A stretch of DNA of 64,000 bases from Saccharopolyspora rectivirgula DSM 43747 (lineage in GTDB: Bacteria; Actinomycetota; Actinomycetes; Mycobacteriales; Pseudonocardiaceae): contig NZ_AYJW01000004.1 in NCBI RefSeq assembly GCF_000497205.1, forward strand, positions 1 to 64,000, read 5' to 3'. Positions 9,040 through 17,529 of this stretch are shown one piece after another. The notes beneath the pieces were generated by a model. That model saw only the letters and a list, made by a program, of their open reading frames with translations. It made no database searches and was not told the DNA's origin. How positions within the stretch are numbered: the stretch's first letter is position 1; every line of letters starts with the position of its first letter. The position numbers were made by a program, and so were the translations under genes.

Positions 9040-9456
9040 TCCGCGCGGGAACGCCCGCCACCGGAAGATCGCAGCTCGGCGAGGCGCTGCGGGCCGCGCC
9101 CGCGAGTCCCGGGCGGTGTGGTGGTCACCTCCCGGTGGAACGCTGGACGTTTCCGCCGGTGTGCGGAACATTGTTGGGCAAGCACCCGTTGAAGTGAGCA
9201 AGCCCGGGAGAGCTGTCTGCGGCCGGAGGCCCGGTTCCGCAGCGGTGGGCAGGTCCTCGGACGCGTGGGGATCGCGCCGCTCCCGCTGGCTCGAAGCCTT
9301 GCTCGGAGGGTCGCGAGAGGCGATTCCCAGGGCGTCAGCCTTGCTGTCCGCGCGCCCGGGTGCGGTGGGGTGGCTTCCGCATCGGGAGTGCTGCCCTCGC
9401 AGGTGCGTTACGTTGACTATCTGTAAGCAATCACACACTCCGGGCTATGGGTATTG
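9040..9456. other. Gene-free gap between NUDIX and GGDEF genes
   Basis: About 417 bases. An ORF crosses it in another frame, but its composition (arginine, serine, glycine without structure) is not gene-like. I see an ECF-type promoter pattern at 9165-9190, listed separately, and a TTGACT at 9413-9418 without a convincing -10 partner. The gap may hold the promoter and a long leader for the diguanylate cyclase gene. Confidence 0.4.
9165..9190 (+). promoter_or_regulatory. Possible ECF sigma promoter
   Basis: GGAAC (9165-9169), 17 bases, CGTT (9187-9190). This is the same arrangement as the pattern in front of sigE in this window. It is 265 bases before the PAS-PAS-GGDEF gene. The match could be by chance in GC-rich DNA. 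Confidence 0.25.
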
Positions 9457-10692
9457 ATGGGCGAACCAATGTCGACCAGCCAGATTCCGTGGCGGACGGT
9501 GCTGCACCAGGCCGCGGGACCGGTGGCCATCACCAACCAGGAGGGGCGCTTCGTCTACGTCAACCCGGCGCTGTGCCGAATGCTCGGTTGCGAAGCTGAA
9601 GACCTGCTGCACCGCCCCCCGGGGCAGTTCACCCACCCGGAAGACCCCAGGCCCGACAAGGAGTCCATCGCGCGGCTGCTGGCCAGCCCGAAGAACAGCA
9701 TCGAGGTGGAGAAGCGCTTCGTGCGCGCCGACGGCAGCGTCATCTGGGCCCTCGTCACCAGCTCGATCATCCAGGGCGGTGAGGACGAGCCGGTGTTCCT
9801 GCTGTCCCAGATCCACGACATCACCGAGCGCAAGGAGGCCGGTTTGCGCTGGCGGCGCACGGTGGACCACGCGCCGAACGGCGTGGCCCTGCTGGATTTG
9901 GAAGGCCGCTGGACCGAGGTCAACGACCGGTTGTGCGAAATGGTCGGCTACCAGCGGGAGGAGCTGCTGGGGCGGCACTTCCTCGACTTGACCTACCCCG
10001 CCGACTGCGTGGAGGGGATGGAAGCGCTCCAGGGGTTGCTGAGCGGGGCGCAGGACGTGGTGACCTTGGAGAAGCGCTACCGGCACAAGGACGGCCACCC
10101 CTTCTGGATGCTCATCCGCAGCAGCGTGGTGCCGGGCCCGGACGACCGGCCCGCCTACCTGGTCAGCCATTACGAAGCCATCGGCGACGGCCAGATGCGC
10201 AACACCCACCTGGCGCACATGGCGTTGCACGATCCGCTGACCGGGTTGGCGAACCGCGCGCTGCTCACCGACCGGCTCGAGCGGGGCCTCGCGGAGTTGT
10301 TCGACCAGCGGCACGTGCTGGCGCTCCTCATGATCGACTTGGACGACCTCAAGCCGGTCAACGACACCTACGGTCACTCCGCGGGCGATCGCCTGCTGAC
10401 CACTGCCGCGGACGAGCTGCTCAGCACGGTGCGCGCCGGGGACACCGTGGCCCGTCTCGGCGGGGACGAGTTCGTCGTGCTCGCGCGGGTGGAGGATTTC
10501 GCCGACGCCGAAGCGCTGCGCGAGCGGATCGTGCAGGCCCTGCACACGAAGGTCCAGGTGGACGGTGAGGTCATGGAGTTGCGCGCCAGCGTCGGTCTGG
10601 CCGCCACGCGCAACGCGCGGCAGTCCGCGGAAGCGCTGCTGCGCCGCGCGGACCGCAACATGTACCGGCACAAGAAGGGCCGGAAGCGCTGA
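9457..10692 (+). CDS. Diguanylate cyclase with two PAS domains
   Basis: 411 residues, soluble. PAS 1 spans about 10-125 (GPVAITNQEGRFVYVNPALC ... DITERKEA), PAS 2 about 130-250 (GVALLDLEGRWTEVND), and a GGDEF domain about 250-408. The catalytic loop is the exact GGDEF at residues 335-339. RAGD at 326-329, five residues before it, matches the product-inhibition I-site RxxD. The enzyme should make cyclic-di-GMP from two GTP, under control of signals sensed by PAS. No EAL domain is attached. Start could be ATG 9457 or ATG 9469; no clear ribosome site decides. Target of the signal is unknown. Confidence 0.88.
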   Translation: MGEPMSTSQIPWRTVLHQAAGPVAITNQEGRFVYVNPALCRMLGCEAEDLLHRPPGQFTHPEDPRPDKESIARLLASPKNSIEVEKRFVRADGSVIWALVTSSIIQGGEDEPVFLLSQIHDITERKEAGLRWRRTVDHAPNGVALLDLEGRWTEVNDRLCEMVGYQREELLGRHFLDLTYPADCVEGMEALQGLLSGAQDVVTLEKRYRHKDGHPFWMLIRSSVVPGPDDRPAYLVSHYEAIGDGQMRNTHLAHMALHDPLTGLANRALLTDRLERGLAELFDQRHVLALLMIDLDDLKPVNDTYGHSAGDRLLTTAADELLSTVRAGDTVARLGGDEFVVLARVEDFADAEALRERIVQALHTKVQVDGEVMELRASVGLAATRNARQSAEALLRRADRNMYRHKKGRKR

Positions 10693-10775
10693 TCTCCGGT
10701 GCTCCGGGCGGACCGACGGACCGGGGAGAACTTCGCGAACGGTGCGAAACCGGTGTTTGCTGTTAGCGTGGGGCG

Positions 10776-11735
10776 GTGACCACTTCCCGGGAACCCGTTC
10801 TGGTCATCGGTGCGGGCGTTCTCGGCCTGACCACCGGGGTGGTGCTCGCCGAAACCGGTAGGCCGGTGCGGATCCGCACCGCCGAACTGCCCGAGCAGAC
10901 CACTTCGGCGGTGGCCGGGGCGATGTGGGGGCCTGCGCTGCTGCCGCCCGCCGACCGCGTTCCCTACTGGGGCACCCGGTCGCACGCCGAATTCACCTCG
11001 CTGGCCAACGACCCGCGCACCGGCGTGCACCTCGCGCCCGGGCGGATGGCGGCCCGGTTCGAGCTCGGCGACCAGGTGCCCAGCGAGCTCACCCTGGTGC
11101 CCGACCTGCGGAAGTGCTCGCCCGAAGAGCTGCCCGACGGGTTCGTCAGCGGCTACTTCGGCACGGTGCCGCTGCTCGACATGCCCCGCTACCTGAGCTA
11201 TCTGGTGGACCGGTTCCGCGCCGCCGGCGGGGAGATCCAGCACAGCCCGGTGCCCACCTTGCTGGACGCGGCGCAGGAGTCCGAGCTGGTGGTCAACTGC
11301 AGCGGGGTCGGGGCGCACGAACTGGTCGGCGACCCCGGCGTCTACCCGGTGCGGGGGCAGCAGGTGGTGGTTGCCAACCCGGGGATCCAGGAGTACTTCA
11401 TCGAGATCACCGCGGCGTCCGAGTTCGTGTCCTGGATGCCGCACGGGGACCGGGTGCTGCTCGGCGGGGTGGCCCTGGAGCAGGACTGGGGACTGGTGCC
11501 CGATCCGGAGATCACCGCGGGCATCCTGCGCCGCTGCGGAAAAGCGGAGCCCCGGCTCTTCGGGGCTCGGGTGCTGGGCGAGTTGAACGGGCTGCGGCCA
11601 GGCCGCGAGGCGGTCCGGGTGGAGATCGAGCACTACGAGGGCGCCACCATCGTGCACAACTACGGGCACGGGGGCTGCGGGGTTTCCCTGTCCTGGGGCT
11701 GCGCCTTCGAAGTCGCCGACATGCTCACGGCCTGA
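10776..11735 (+). CDS. D-amino-acid oxidase (FAD)
   Basis: 319 residues. Oxidises D-amino acids to imino acids with release of hydrogen peroxide. FAD Rossmann motif VIGAGVLGLTTGVVLAE at about 10-26; NCSGVGAHELVGD and YPVRGQQV in the middle; and the D-amino-acid oxidase signature IVHNYGHGGCGVSLSWGCA at 292-310, which fits DAAO better than ThiO glycine oxidase. TAGCGT at 10764-10769 ends 6 bases before the GTG, suggesting a leaderless mRNA. It stands alone, convergent with the pterin dehydratase gene. Substrate preference is unknown. Confidence 0.9.
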   Translation: MTTSREPVLVIGAGVLGLTTGVVLAETGRPVRIRTAELPEQTTSAVAGAMWGPALLPPADRVPYWGTRSHAEFTSLANDPRTGVHLAPGRMAARFELGDQVPSELTLVPDLRKCSPEELPDGFVSGYFGTVPLLDMPRYLSYLVDRFRAAGGEIQHSPVPTLLDAAQESELVVNCSGVGAHELVGDPGVYPVRGQQVVVANPGIQEYFIEITAASEFVSWMPHGDRVLLGGVALEQDWGLVPDPEITAGILRRCGKAEPRLFGARVLGELNGLRPGREAVRVEIEHYEGATIVHNYGHGGCGVSLSWGCAFEVADMLTA

Positions 11736-11744
11736 CCGCGGGGC

Positions 11745-12041
11745 TCAACCGCTGAGCTGGGCGACCACGCCGTCGATCTCCTGGGCCAGCTCGGTGTCCT
11801 TGGAAGTGAGCCCGCCTTCGGAGTGCGTGGTGCAGTAGAAGGTGACCTTGCGCCACCGGATGTCCATGTCCGGGTGGTGGTTCTTGTTCTCGGCGATCTC
11901 GGCTATCCGGTCCACCGCCTGGATCGCGGTCGGGAAGCTCGGGAACTCGACGGTGCGCTTGATCTTCGAGCCGTCCTGCGACCACTCCGGGAGCTGTTGG
12001 AGCGCCTCGGCCACTTGGCTGTCGGTGAGCAGTTCTGCCAT
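11745..12041 (-). CDS. Pterin-4a-carbinolamine dehydratase
   Basis: 98 residues, full family length. The core ENKNHHPDMDIRWRKVTF carries the E-N-x-HHP motif whose histidines act in dehydration; the C-terminal TTHSEGGLTSKDTELAQEID is typical. The enzyme recycles 4a-hydroxytetrahydrobiopterin made by aromatic amino acid hydroxylases; in bacteria lacking those it may serve in molybdopterin or another role. No hydroxylase gene is seen nearby. The start is divergent from the thiamine operon. Confidence 0.93.
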   Translation of the reverse strand: MAELLTDSQVAEALQQLPEWSQDGSKIKRTVEFPSFPTAIQAVDRIAEIAENKNHHPDMDIRWRKVTFYCTTHSEGGLTSKDTELAQEIDGVVAQLSG

Positions 12042-12155
12042 GGCCCCATGGTGGTCGTTCCCCGCGCCCGGCGCGAACGATCAACCAGGTGTTCTTGCCG
12101 TCGTGGCGGGCGGTTCGCGCTTCGCGGCCGGGTCGCCGCGCGCGTCCGGGCTTGT

Positions 12156-12169
12156 GCAGCGAGGGAACT
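12156..12169 (+). repeat. Short intergenic repeat, copy B
   Basis: GCAGCGAGGGAACT, one base different from copy A (5882-5895, minus strand). Here it overlaps AGGGAACTTCCCT, a 13-base palindrome around a central C. It lies about 80 bases upstream of the thiamine-operon promoter region. Confidence 0.35.
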
Positions 12170-12262
12170 TCCCTGCGCAAGGGCTGCTCGAAGGCCGCTT
12201 CCCCGCCGCGGGCCGGAACGCTGAACCCCAAGAGAGCTCACTCCGATGGCGTACACTGCACC

Positions 12263-12356
12263 GTGCCACGGGAGTCCAGTGCGATGGGCTGAGAGGAGGG
12301 GCCGCGCCCCTCGACCGTCCGAACCTGAACCGGGTAATTCCGGCGCAGGGAGGCGT
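12263..12356 (+). promoter_or_regulatory. TPP riboswitch (THI element) of thiBPQ
   Basis: Conserved THI-box blocks occur in order: GGGAGTCC near 12270, GCTGAGAGG near 12288-12296, a GGGGCcgcGCCCC hairpin (about 12297-12309), then GAACCTGAACCGGGTAATTCCGG and GCGCAGGGAGG ending near 12353. This is the thiamine-pyrophosphate aptamer. A -10-like TACACT at 12251-12256 would start transcription near 12263. The thiB start codon is about 40 bases after the aptamer, so control is probably at translation initiation or termination within that spacer; TPP should shut expression off. Confidence 0.93.
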
Positions 12357-12394
12357 GATCAGCTCGATGCCGCACTTCGACATCGGGAGGATCG

Positions 12395-13438
12395 TTGAAC
12401 CGCATATTGCAGCTCACCGGGGCGGTTCTGGCCGCGGTGCTGGCCGCGGGGTGCTCGTTGATCGGCGCGCAGCAGGAATCCGCCGGGCGCACCGTCACCC
12501 TGGTGACCCACGACTCGTTCGCGGTGGACGAGCAGGCGCTGGCCGAGTTCGAGCGCGAATCCGGCATCCACGTCGAGGTCCGCCACAGCGGGGACGCCGG
12601 TGAGCTGACCAACAAACTGGTGCTCTCCAAGGCGAATCCCATCGGGGACGTCGCGTACGGGGTGGACTCCACCTTCGCTTCCCGGGCGCTGCAAGCCGAC
12701 GTGTTCCAACCGCACCGGGTGCCCAACGCCGATCGGGGTCCCCAGCGCTACGCGCTGGACGGGGAGCACCGGTTGACCGCGGTCGACGTCGCCGATGTGT
12801 GCGTCAACATCGACACCGAGTGGTTCGCCGAGCACCAGCTGCCCGAACCCCGCACGCTGCAGGACTTGGCCGATCCCCGTTACCGGGACCTGTTCGCGGT
12901 GCCCGACCCGGCGACGTCCTCCCCGGGGCTGGCGTTCCTGCTGCGCACCGTCGCCGAGTTCGGCGAGCCGGGCTGGCAGGACTACTGGCGGCAGCTGGAG
13001 GCCAACGGGGTCAAGCTGTCCTCCGGTTGGGAAGAGGCCTACAACCAGGACTTCTCCGGTTCGTCGGGGAAGGGGCCGCGGCCAGTGGTGCTGTCGTACG
13101 CGTCCTCGCCCGCGGCCGAGGCCGGCCCCGACGGCACATCCCCCACGAAGGCGCTGCTGGACACCTGCTACCGGCAGGTCGAGTACGCGGGGGTGCTGCG
13201 GGGGGCGGACGATCCCGAAGCTGCCGGCGAGGTCCTCGACTTCCTGCTCTCCCAGCGCTTCCAGGAGAAGGTGGCCGAGCTGATGTACGTGTACCCGGTG
13301 GTGGAGGGCGTGCAGCTCCCGCCGGGGTGGGAGACCAGCGCCCCGCTGCCGGAGAACTCCGCGGAACTGCCGAGCGAGCAGGTCGAGCGCAACCGCGACC
13401 GCTGGGTCGAGCAGTGGCGCGCCGTGGTCCGCGGCTGA
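12395..13438 (+). CDS. thiB: Thiamine ABC transporter substrate-binding lipoprotein
   Basis: 347 residues. Signal peptide with lipobox LAAGC (C20), then a type-2 periplasmic binding fold with TLVTHDSFAVDEQALAEFERESGI, GDVAYGVDSTF, and SPGLAFLLRTVAEFG, as in ThiB/TbpA. It captures thiamine or its phosphates outside the membrane for ThiPQ. The TTG start is preferred: GGGAGG lies 5 bases upstream and the signal peptide begins right there. Placement behind the TPP riboswitch confirms the substrate class. The stop overlaps the thiP start by 1 base. Confidence 0.92.
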   Translation: MNRILQLTGAVLAAVLAAGCSLIGAQQESAGRTVTLVTHDSFAVDEQALAEFERESGIHVEVRHSGDAGELTNKLVLSKANPIGDVAYGVDSTFASRALQADVFQPHRVPNADRGPQRYALDGEHRLTAVDVADVCVNIDTEWFAEHQLPEPRTLQDLADPRYRDLFAVPDPATSSPGLAFLLRTVAEFGEPGWQDYWRQLEANGVKLSSGWEEAYNQDFSGSSGKGPRPVVLSYASSPAAEAGPDGTSPTKALLDTCYRQVEYAGVLRGADDPEAAGEVLDFLLSQRFQEKVAELMYVYPVVEGVQLPPGWETSAPLPENSAELPSEQVERNRDRWVEQWRAVVRG

Positions 13439-15036
13439 TGACCGCCGCTGTCGGACGCCGCACCGCCACCGCTGCCGCCGCGACGGTGGTGCTCGGTTTC
13501 CTGGCGCTGTTCTTCCTCTGGCCGGTGGGCGCGATCGTGCGGCTCGGCCTGGGGGACGGGTTCACCGCGATGCTGGCGGATCCGGCCACCTGGCGGCTCG
13601 TCCTGTTCACGGTGGGGCAAGCGGCGGCGGCGACCGCGGTGGCGCTGTTGGCCGGGATGCCGCTGGCCTACGTGCTCGCCCGGCTCGACGTCCCGGGCAA
13701 GGCGGTGCTCCGCGCGCTGGTGACCGTCCCGTTCGTGCTGCCGACGCTCGTGGTCGGGATGGCTTTCCGGGCGTTGCTGGGCGCCGAGTCGAGCGTGCTG
13801 GCGATCGTGCTGGCCAATGCGTTCTTCAACGTGGCGGTGGTGACCCGCACGGTCAGCGGCCTGTGGCAGCACTTGGACCCGCGCATGGAGGACGCCGCCC
13901 GTTCCCTGGGCGCCAGCAGGCTGCGCGCTTTCCTCTCGGTGACGTTGCCCGCGTTGATGCCGGCGCTGGGCTCCTCGGTGGCGGTGGTCTTCCTCTTCTG
14001 CTCGACGAGCTTCGGGGTGGTGCTGGTGCTCGGCGGCGGCACCTACCGGACCTTGGAGACCGAGATCTACCTGCGCACCGTGCAACTGCTCGACTTGCCG
14101 GGGGCGGCGGCGCTGTCGGTGCTGCAGGCCGGGGCGGTGATCGCGGCCCTGGTGGTGGCCGCGGTGGCGCGGCGCCGTCGGGAAACGGCGTTGCGGTTGC
14201 GGCAGGCCTCGGCCACTGCTCGACGACCGCAGGGGGCCGAGTGGGGCGTGGTCGGATTGGCCGGCCTGGTGGCTTGTGCGCTGCTGGTGCCGATCGGTGC
14301 GCTGCTGGTGCGTTCGCTCCGCGGCGGATCGGGGTGGACGCTGGCCGGCTACCGGGCGTTGCTGGGCACCGGTGAGTCCGGGACTTTGCAGGTCAGCGGT
14401 TTGGAGGCGGCGCTGAACTCGGTGCGGGCCGCGGCTGATGCGACGTGGCTTGCGCTGCTGCTGGGGTTGTTGGCTTCCGCGGTGCTGGTGGTGGTGCGGC
14501 GGCGGGCGGTGGCCGACGTGCTGGACGCCGCGGTCATGCTGCCGCTGGGGGTTTCCGCGGTGACCGTCGGGTTCGGGTATCTGATCACGTTGGACGCGTT
14601 GCCCGGTGATCTGCGCACGTCGCCGCTGCTGGTGCCGTTCGCGCAGGCGCTGGTGGTCACGCCGCTGGTGATCCGGATGGTGCTGCCGGTGTTGCGGGCG
14701 GTGGACGACCGGCTGCGGCAGGCGGCGGCCGTGCTGGGGGCCGGCCCGTGGCGGGTCCGCTGGGAGATCGATGTGCCGCTGGTGCTGCGGTCGGTGGTGG
14801 CCGCGGCCGGGTTCGGTTTCGTGGTGGCGCTCGGCGAGTTCGGGGCCACGAGCTTCCTGGCCCGCCCGGAGGCGCCGACCTTGCCGGTGGCGATCAGCCG
14901 GCTGATCTCCCGGCCGGGGGAGTTGAACACGCAGATGGCGTATGCCGCGTGCGCGCTGCTGATGCTGGTCACGGTGGTGGCCGTGCTGCTCATCGAGCGC
15001 TTGCGGATCCGCACCGAGGCAGTGGGGGAGTTCTGA
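13438..15036 (+). CDS. thiP: Thiamine ABC transporter permease (two fused permease halves)
   Basis: 532 residues, the family's usual double-permease length. About twelve hydrophobic segments fall into two similar halves. Each half has the EAA-type loop: EDAARSLGASRLRAFLSVTLPALMPAL in the first, RQAAAVLGAGPWRVRWEIDVPLVLRS in the second. These loops dock with ThiQ. Start ATG shares one base with the thiB stop (TGATG), and its own stop does the same with thiQ, a tight three-gene operon. Confidence 0.92.
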   Translation: MTAAVGRRTATAAAATVVLGFLALFFLWPVGAIVRLGLGDGFTAMLADPATWRLVLFTVGQAAAATAVALLAGMPLAYVLARLDVPGKAVLRALVTVPFVLPTLVVGMAFRALLGAESSVLAIVLANAFFNVAVVTRTVSGLWQHLDPRMEDAARSLGASRLRAFLSVTLPALMPALGSSVAVVFLFCSTSFGVVLVLGGGTYRTLETEIYLRTVQLLDLPGAAALSVLQAGAVIAALVVAAVARRRRETALRLRQASATARRPQGAEWGVVGLAGLVACALLVPIGALLVRSLRGGSGWTLAGYRALLGTGESGTLQVSGLEAALNSVRAAADATWLALLLGLLASAVLVVVRRRAVADVLDAAVMLPLGVSAVTVGFGYLITLDALPGDLRTSPLLVPFAQALVVTPLVIRMVLPVLRAVDDRLRQAAAVLGAGPWRVRWEIDVPLVLRSVVAAAGFGFVVALGEFGATSFLARPEAPTLPVAISRLISRPGELNTQMAYAACALLMLVTVVAVLLIERLRIRTEAVGEF

Positions 15037-16070
15037 TGGCGCTGGCGCTCCGCGATCTGACCGTCAGGTATGGACGGACAACAGCATTGTCCGAAGTGGA
15101 GTTGGATGTCGCGGACGGCGAAGTGGTGGCCCTGCTGGGGCCATCCGGCTGCGGCAAGTCCACGCTGCTGCGGGCGGTGGCCGGCTTGGAGCGGCCCAGC
15201 GCGGGCTCGGTGCACTGGGACGGCGCAGATCTTTCCCGGGTGCCGGTGCACCAGCGCGGTTTCGGGATGGTCTTCCAGGACGGGCAGTTGTTCCCGCACC
15301 GGAGCGTGGCCGGGAACATCGAATTCGCCTTGCGGATGCGGGGTGCCGGCCGGCAGGTGCGCACCGCACGGGTGCGCGAACTGCTGCAGCTGGTGGGCCT
15401 CGAGGGGTACGAGGACCGGCAGGTCGGCGAGCTGTCCGGCGGTGAAGCCCAGCGGGTGGCGCTGGCCCGCGCCCTGGCGGCGGAACCGAAGCTGTTGCTG
15501 TTGGACGAGCCGCTGTCCGCATTGGACCGTTCGCTGCGCGAGCAGCTCGCGGTGGACCTGGCGCGACTGCTGGAGAAGACCGGGACGACGGCCGTCGTGG
15601 TCACCCACGACCACGACGAAGCGTTCACGCTGGCCGACCGGGTGGCGGTGATGGTGGCCGGGCGGATCCTGCAAACCGGGTCGGCGGAGCAGGTCTGGCG
15701 CTGGCCGGTGTCCGACCAGGTGGCGGAGTTCCTCGGCTGCACCACTTTCCTGTCCGCCAGGGTCAGCGGCGGAGTGGCCAGCTGCGAGCTGGGGGAGGCT
15801 CCGCTGCGGGTCCCGGACGGCGAGGCCCGGCTGGGGCTGCGCGCGATCGGGGTGCGGGCGCGGCGCGGTGACGCCGGTTCCGGGGTGACCGGGTTGGTCC
15901 AGCAGCGGGTGCACCGGCACGACCACGTCCGCCTGGTGGTCACCGTGCCGTCAGCGCCCCAGCTGGGCGAGGTGGAAGCGGTGGCCCCGACGGCGGAGGC
16001 CCCCGCCGTCGGGGAGAAGGTGGAGCTGGTCCTGGATCCGGAGGGCATCGCCGTGGTCGGCGCGGGGTGA
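15036..16070 (+). CDS. thiQ: Thiamine ABC transporter ATP-binding protein
   Basis: 344 residues, longer than the minimal ThiQ (about 230) because of a C-terminal beta-rich regulatory extension after about 240, as in MalK-type ATPases. Motifs: Walker A GPSGCGKST (about 35-43), signature LSGGEAQRVALARAL, Walker B LLLLDEPLSALD, H-loop VVTHDHDEA. It powers thiamine import through ThiP. Overlaps thiP by one base. Regulated with the operon by the TPP riboswitch. Confidence 0.9.
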   Translation: MALALRDLTVRYGRTTALSEVELDVADGEVVALLGPSGCGKSTLLRAVAGLERPSAGSVHWDGADLSRVPVHQRGFGMVFQDGQLFPHRSVAGNIEFALRMRGAGRQVRTARVRELLQLVGLEGYEDRQVGELSGGEAQRVALARALAAEPKLLLLDEPLSALDRSLREQLAVDLARLLEKTGTTAVVVTHDHDEAFTLADRVAVMVAGRILQTGSAEQVWRWPVSDQVAEFLGCTTFLSARVSGGVASCELGEAPLRVPDGEARLGLRAIGVRARRGDAGSGVTGLVQQRVHRHDHVRLVVTVPSAPQLGEVEAVAPTAEAPAVGEKVELVLDPEGIAVVGAG

Positions 16071-16128
16071 CGGCGCCCGGCCGGAGCGCGACCGGGCGGC
16101 GGTTCCGGGTGCGGCATGATGGTGGGCC

Positions 16129-16980
16129 GTGGCAGTCCTGCGGAGCACAGCGTTGATCGAAGCCCCGCTGACCACCGTCAGCGGAGCGCTGCGGCACGTC
16201 CGCACCGCGGAGTCCGGCCTGGCCGGGTTGGGGATCACCGGCCGGGTCGGGGGGAGCGGTGGATTGGACCTGCTGATGCCCGGCGACGAGCTCGTCTTCC
16301 GGTTGCGGGCGGTGGGCGTTCCGGTCCGGGTGGCCACCCGGGTGGCGCGGGTGGACGCGGCGGAGCTGGTGTCCGAGCTGGTGGCGGGGCCGCTCGCCGA
16401 GCTCCGGCACGAGGCGGTGCTGGCCGAAGCCGGGCCGCGGACGCTGTTGACCGACTCGGTGCGGTGGCGGTTGCCGCTCGGGGCGCTCGGCCGGGCTGCG
16501 GACGTGCTGCTGCTGCGCGGGCTGGTGCTGCGGGTGCTCGCCGCTCGGGCGGCGGCGGTGCGCCGGACCGCCGAATCCTGGGCGAGCCGGCCGGTGGTCG
16601 TGGCCACCGCAGTTGTCCACAACGGGCTTCTGCTGGCGCAGCAGCGGGAGTTCCCCGACGAGGTGGCCGGCAAGTGGGAGCTGCCGGGCGGTCGGGTGGA
16701 GCCGGGCGAGCGGGAGACCGACGCGGTGGTCCGGGAGTGCAAGGAGGAGCTCGACATCCAGGTCCGGCCCGGTCGCCGGATCGCTCCCGACGTCCCGCTG
16801 CCGAGCGGGAAGCTGCTCCGCACCTACGCCGCCGAGCTGGCCGACCCGGAAGCCGTGCCGCGGGCGGTCGAGCACCGGGCGGTGCGCTGGGTCGGTGCTG
16901 CGGAGGTGGCGGAGCTGGACTGGTTGCCAGCGGACCGGGTGCTCGTTCCGGCGCTGCTCCGCCAACTGGGCGCGGAATAG
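16129..16980 (+). CDS. SRPBCC-like domain fused to a NUDIX (MutT-type) domain
   Basis: 283 residues in two parts. Residues 1 to about 148 look like an SRPBCC/START-type ligand-binding domain (LRSTALIEAPLTTVSGALR start, MPGDELVFRL, TLLTDSVRWRLPLG, helical end). Residues 155-283 are a NUDIX domain beginning VVVATAVVHNGLLLAQQRE with a Nudix box GGRVEPGERETDAVVRECKEELDI at 187-210; the usual glycine of EExGU is D here. The second half resembles small 8-oxo-dGTP or CTP pyrophosphatases. The single uninterrupted frame argues for a real fusion. Substrate and the role of the first domain are unknown. Probably its own unit, 58 bases after thiQ. Confidence 0.75.
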   Translation: MAVLRSTALIEAPLTTVSGALRHVRTAESGLAGLGITGRVGGSGGLDLLMPGDELVFRLRAVGVPVRVATRVARVDAAELVSELVAGPLAELRHEAVLAEAGPRTLLTDSVRWRLPLGALGRAADVLLLRGLVLRVLAARAAAVRRTAESWASRPVVVATAVVHNGLLLAQQREFPDEVAGKWELPGGRVEPGERETDAVVRECKEELDIQVRPGRRIAPDVPLPSGKLLRTYAAELADPEAVPRAVEHRAVRWVGAAEVAELDWLPADRVLVPALLRQLGAE

Positions 16981-17182
16981 CTGTTCTCCGGTCGCGGTGG
17001 AATGCGGTTCTCCGCGCCGCGCTCCTTCGCAACCGGTTTTCCGCGGTCGTTCGGAATTGATCAGAACTGCAGTTCGCAATGCGCGGCTCTTCGCCCCATT
17101 CGCGGAGCGGGTGGAACGCGCGGTTCGAATTCAGCGTTTTCGGTGCTGGGTCGGGGCGGAGAAGCGGAGCTACGGTGGGAAG

Positions 17183-17488
17183 ATGTTCGTGGTATTACTG
17201 CATTACACAGCACCGGAATCAGAGATCGACATGCGGCTGGTCGACCACTACGAGTGGATCAGCCGGCACTACGACGCGGGCGATTTCATCGCCGCTGGCC
17301 AGCAGCATCCGCGAGAAGGCGCGGTCATCATCGCCCGGGCCATGCCCCGCCTGCGGTTGGACGCGATATTGGCCACCGACCCGTTCGTCTTGCACCGGCT
17401 CGCGCGCTACGAGGTGATCGAATTCCGAGCGTTGCGCACGATTCCGGAGTTGGCCAAATACGCCGATCCGTTGACCGTTCCCAGTTGA
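17183..17488 (+). CDS. YciI-like protein
   Basis: 101 residues of dimeric alpha-beta barrel type. Starts MFVVLLHYTAPESEIDMRLVDHYEWISRHYDAGDFIAAGQQ, with the histidine and aspartate of YciI active sites (HYEW, and the D of ILATDPF) and the strand EGAVIIARAM. YCII proteins have unknown or varied enzymatic roles. TACGGT at 17171-17176 ends 6 bases before ATG; the upstream in-frame extension is not conserved-looking. It converges on the small cysteine protein gene. Confidence 0.85.
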   Translation: MFVVLLHYTAPESEIDMRLVDHYEWISRHYDAGDFIAAGQQHPREGAVIIARAMPRLRLDAILATDPFVLHRLARYEVIEFRALRTIPELAKYADPLTVPS

Positions 17489-17504
17489 TCGGGAATGTTA
17501 TGGA

Positions 17505-17529
17505 CCACCCCACTAGCCGGTGGGGGTGG
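17505..17529. terminator. Bidirectional stem-loop between convergent genes
   Basis: CCACCCCAC (17505-17513) pairs with GTGGGGGTGG (17520-17529), one bulged G. It sits in the 24-base gap and the last codons between the YciI-like gene and the convergent small cysteine-rich gene, so could end transcripts from both sides. Confidence 0.45.

Noticed and set aside
8975-9457. 160-codon plus-strand ORF between NUDIX and GGDEF genes
   Set aside because: No ribosome site, no motif, overlaps the NUDIX end and the GGDEF start.
10776-11735. ThiO glycine oxidase for thiamine synthesis, because thiBPQ is near
   Set aside because: The C-terminal DAAO signature and lack of any other thi synthesis gene favour D-amino-acid oxidase; the riboswitch covers only the importer.
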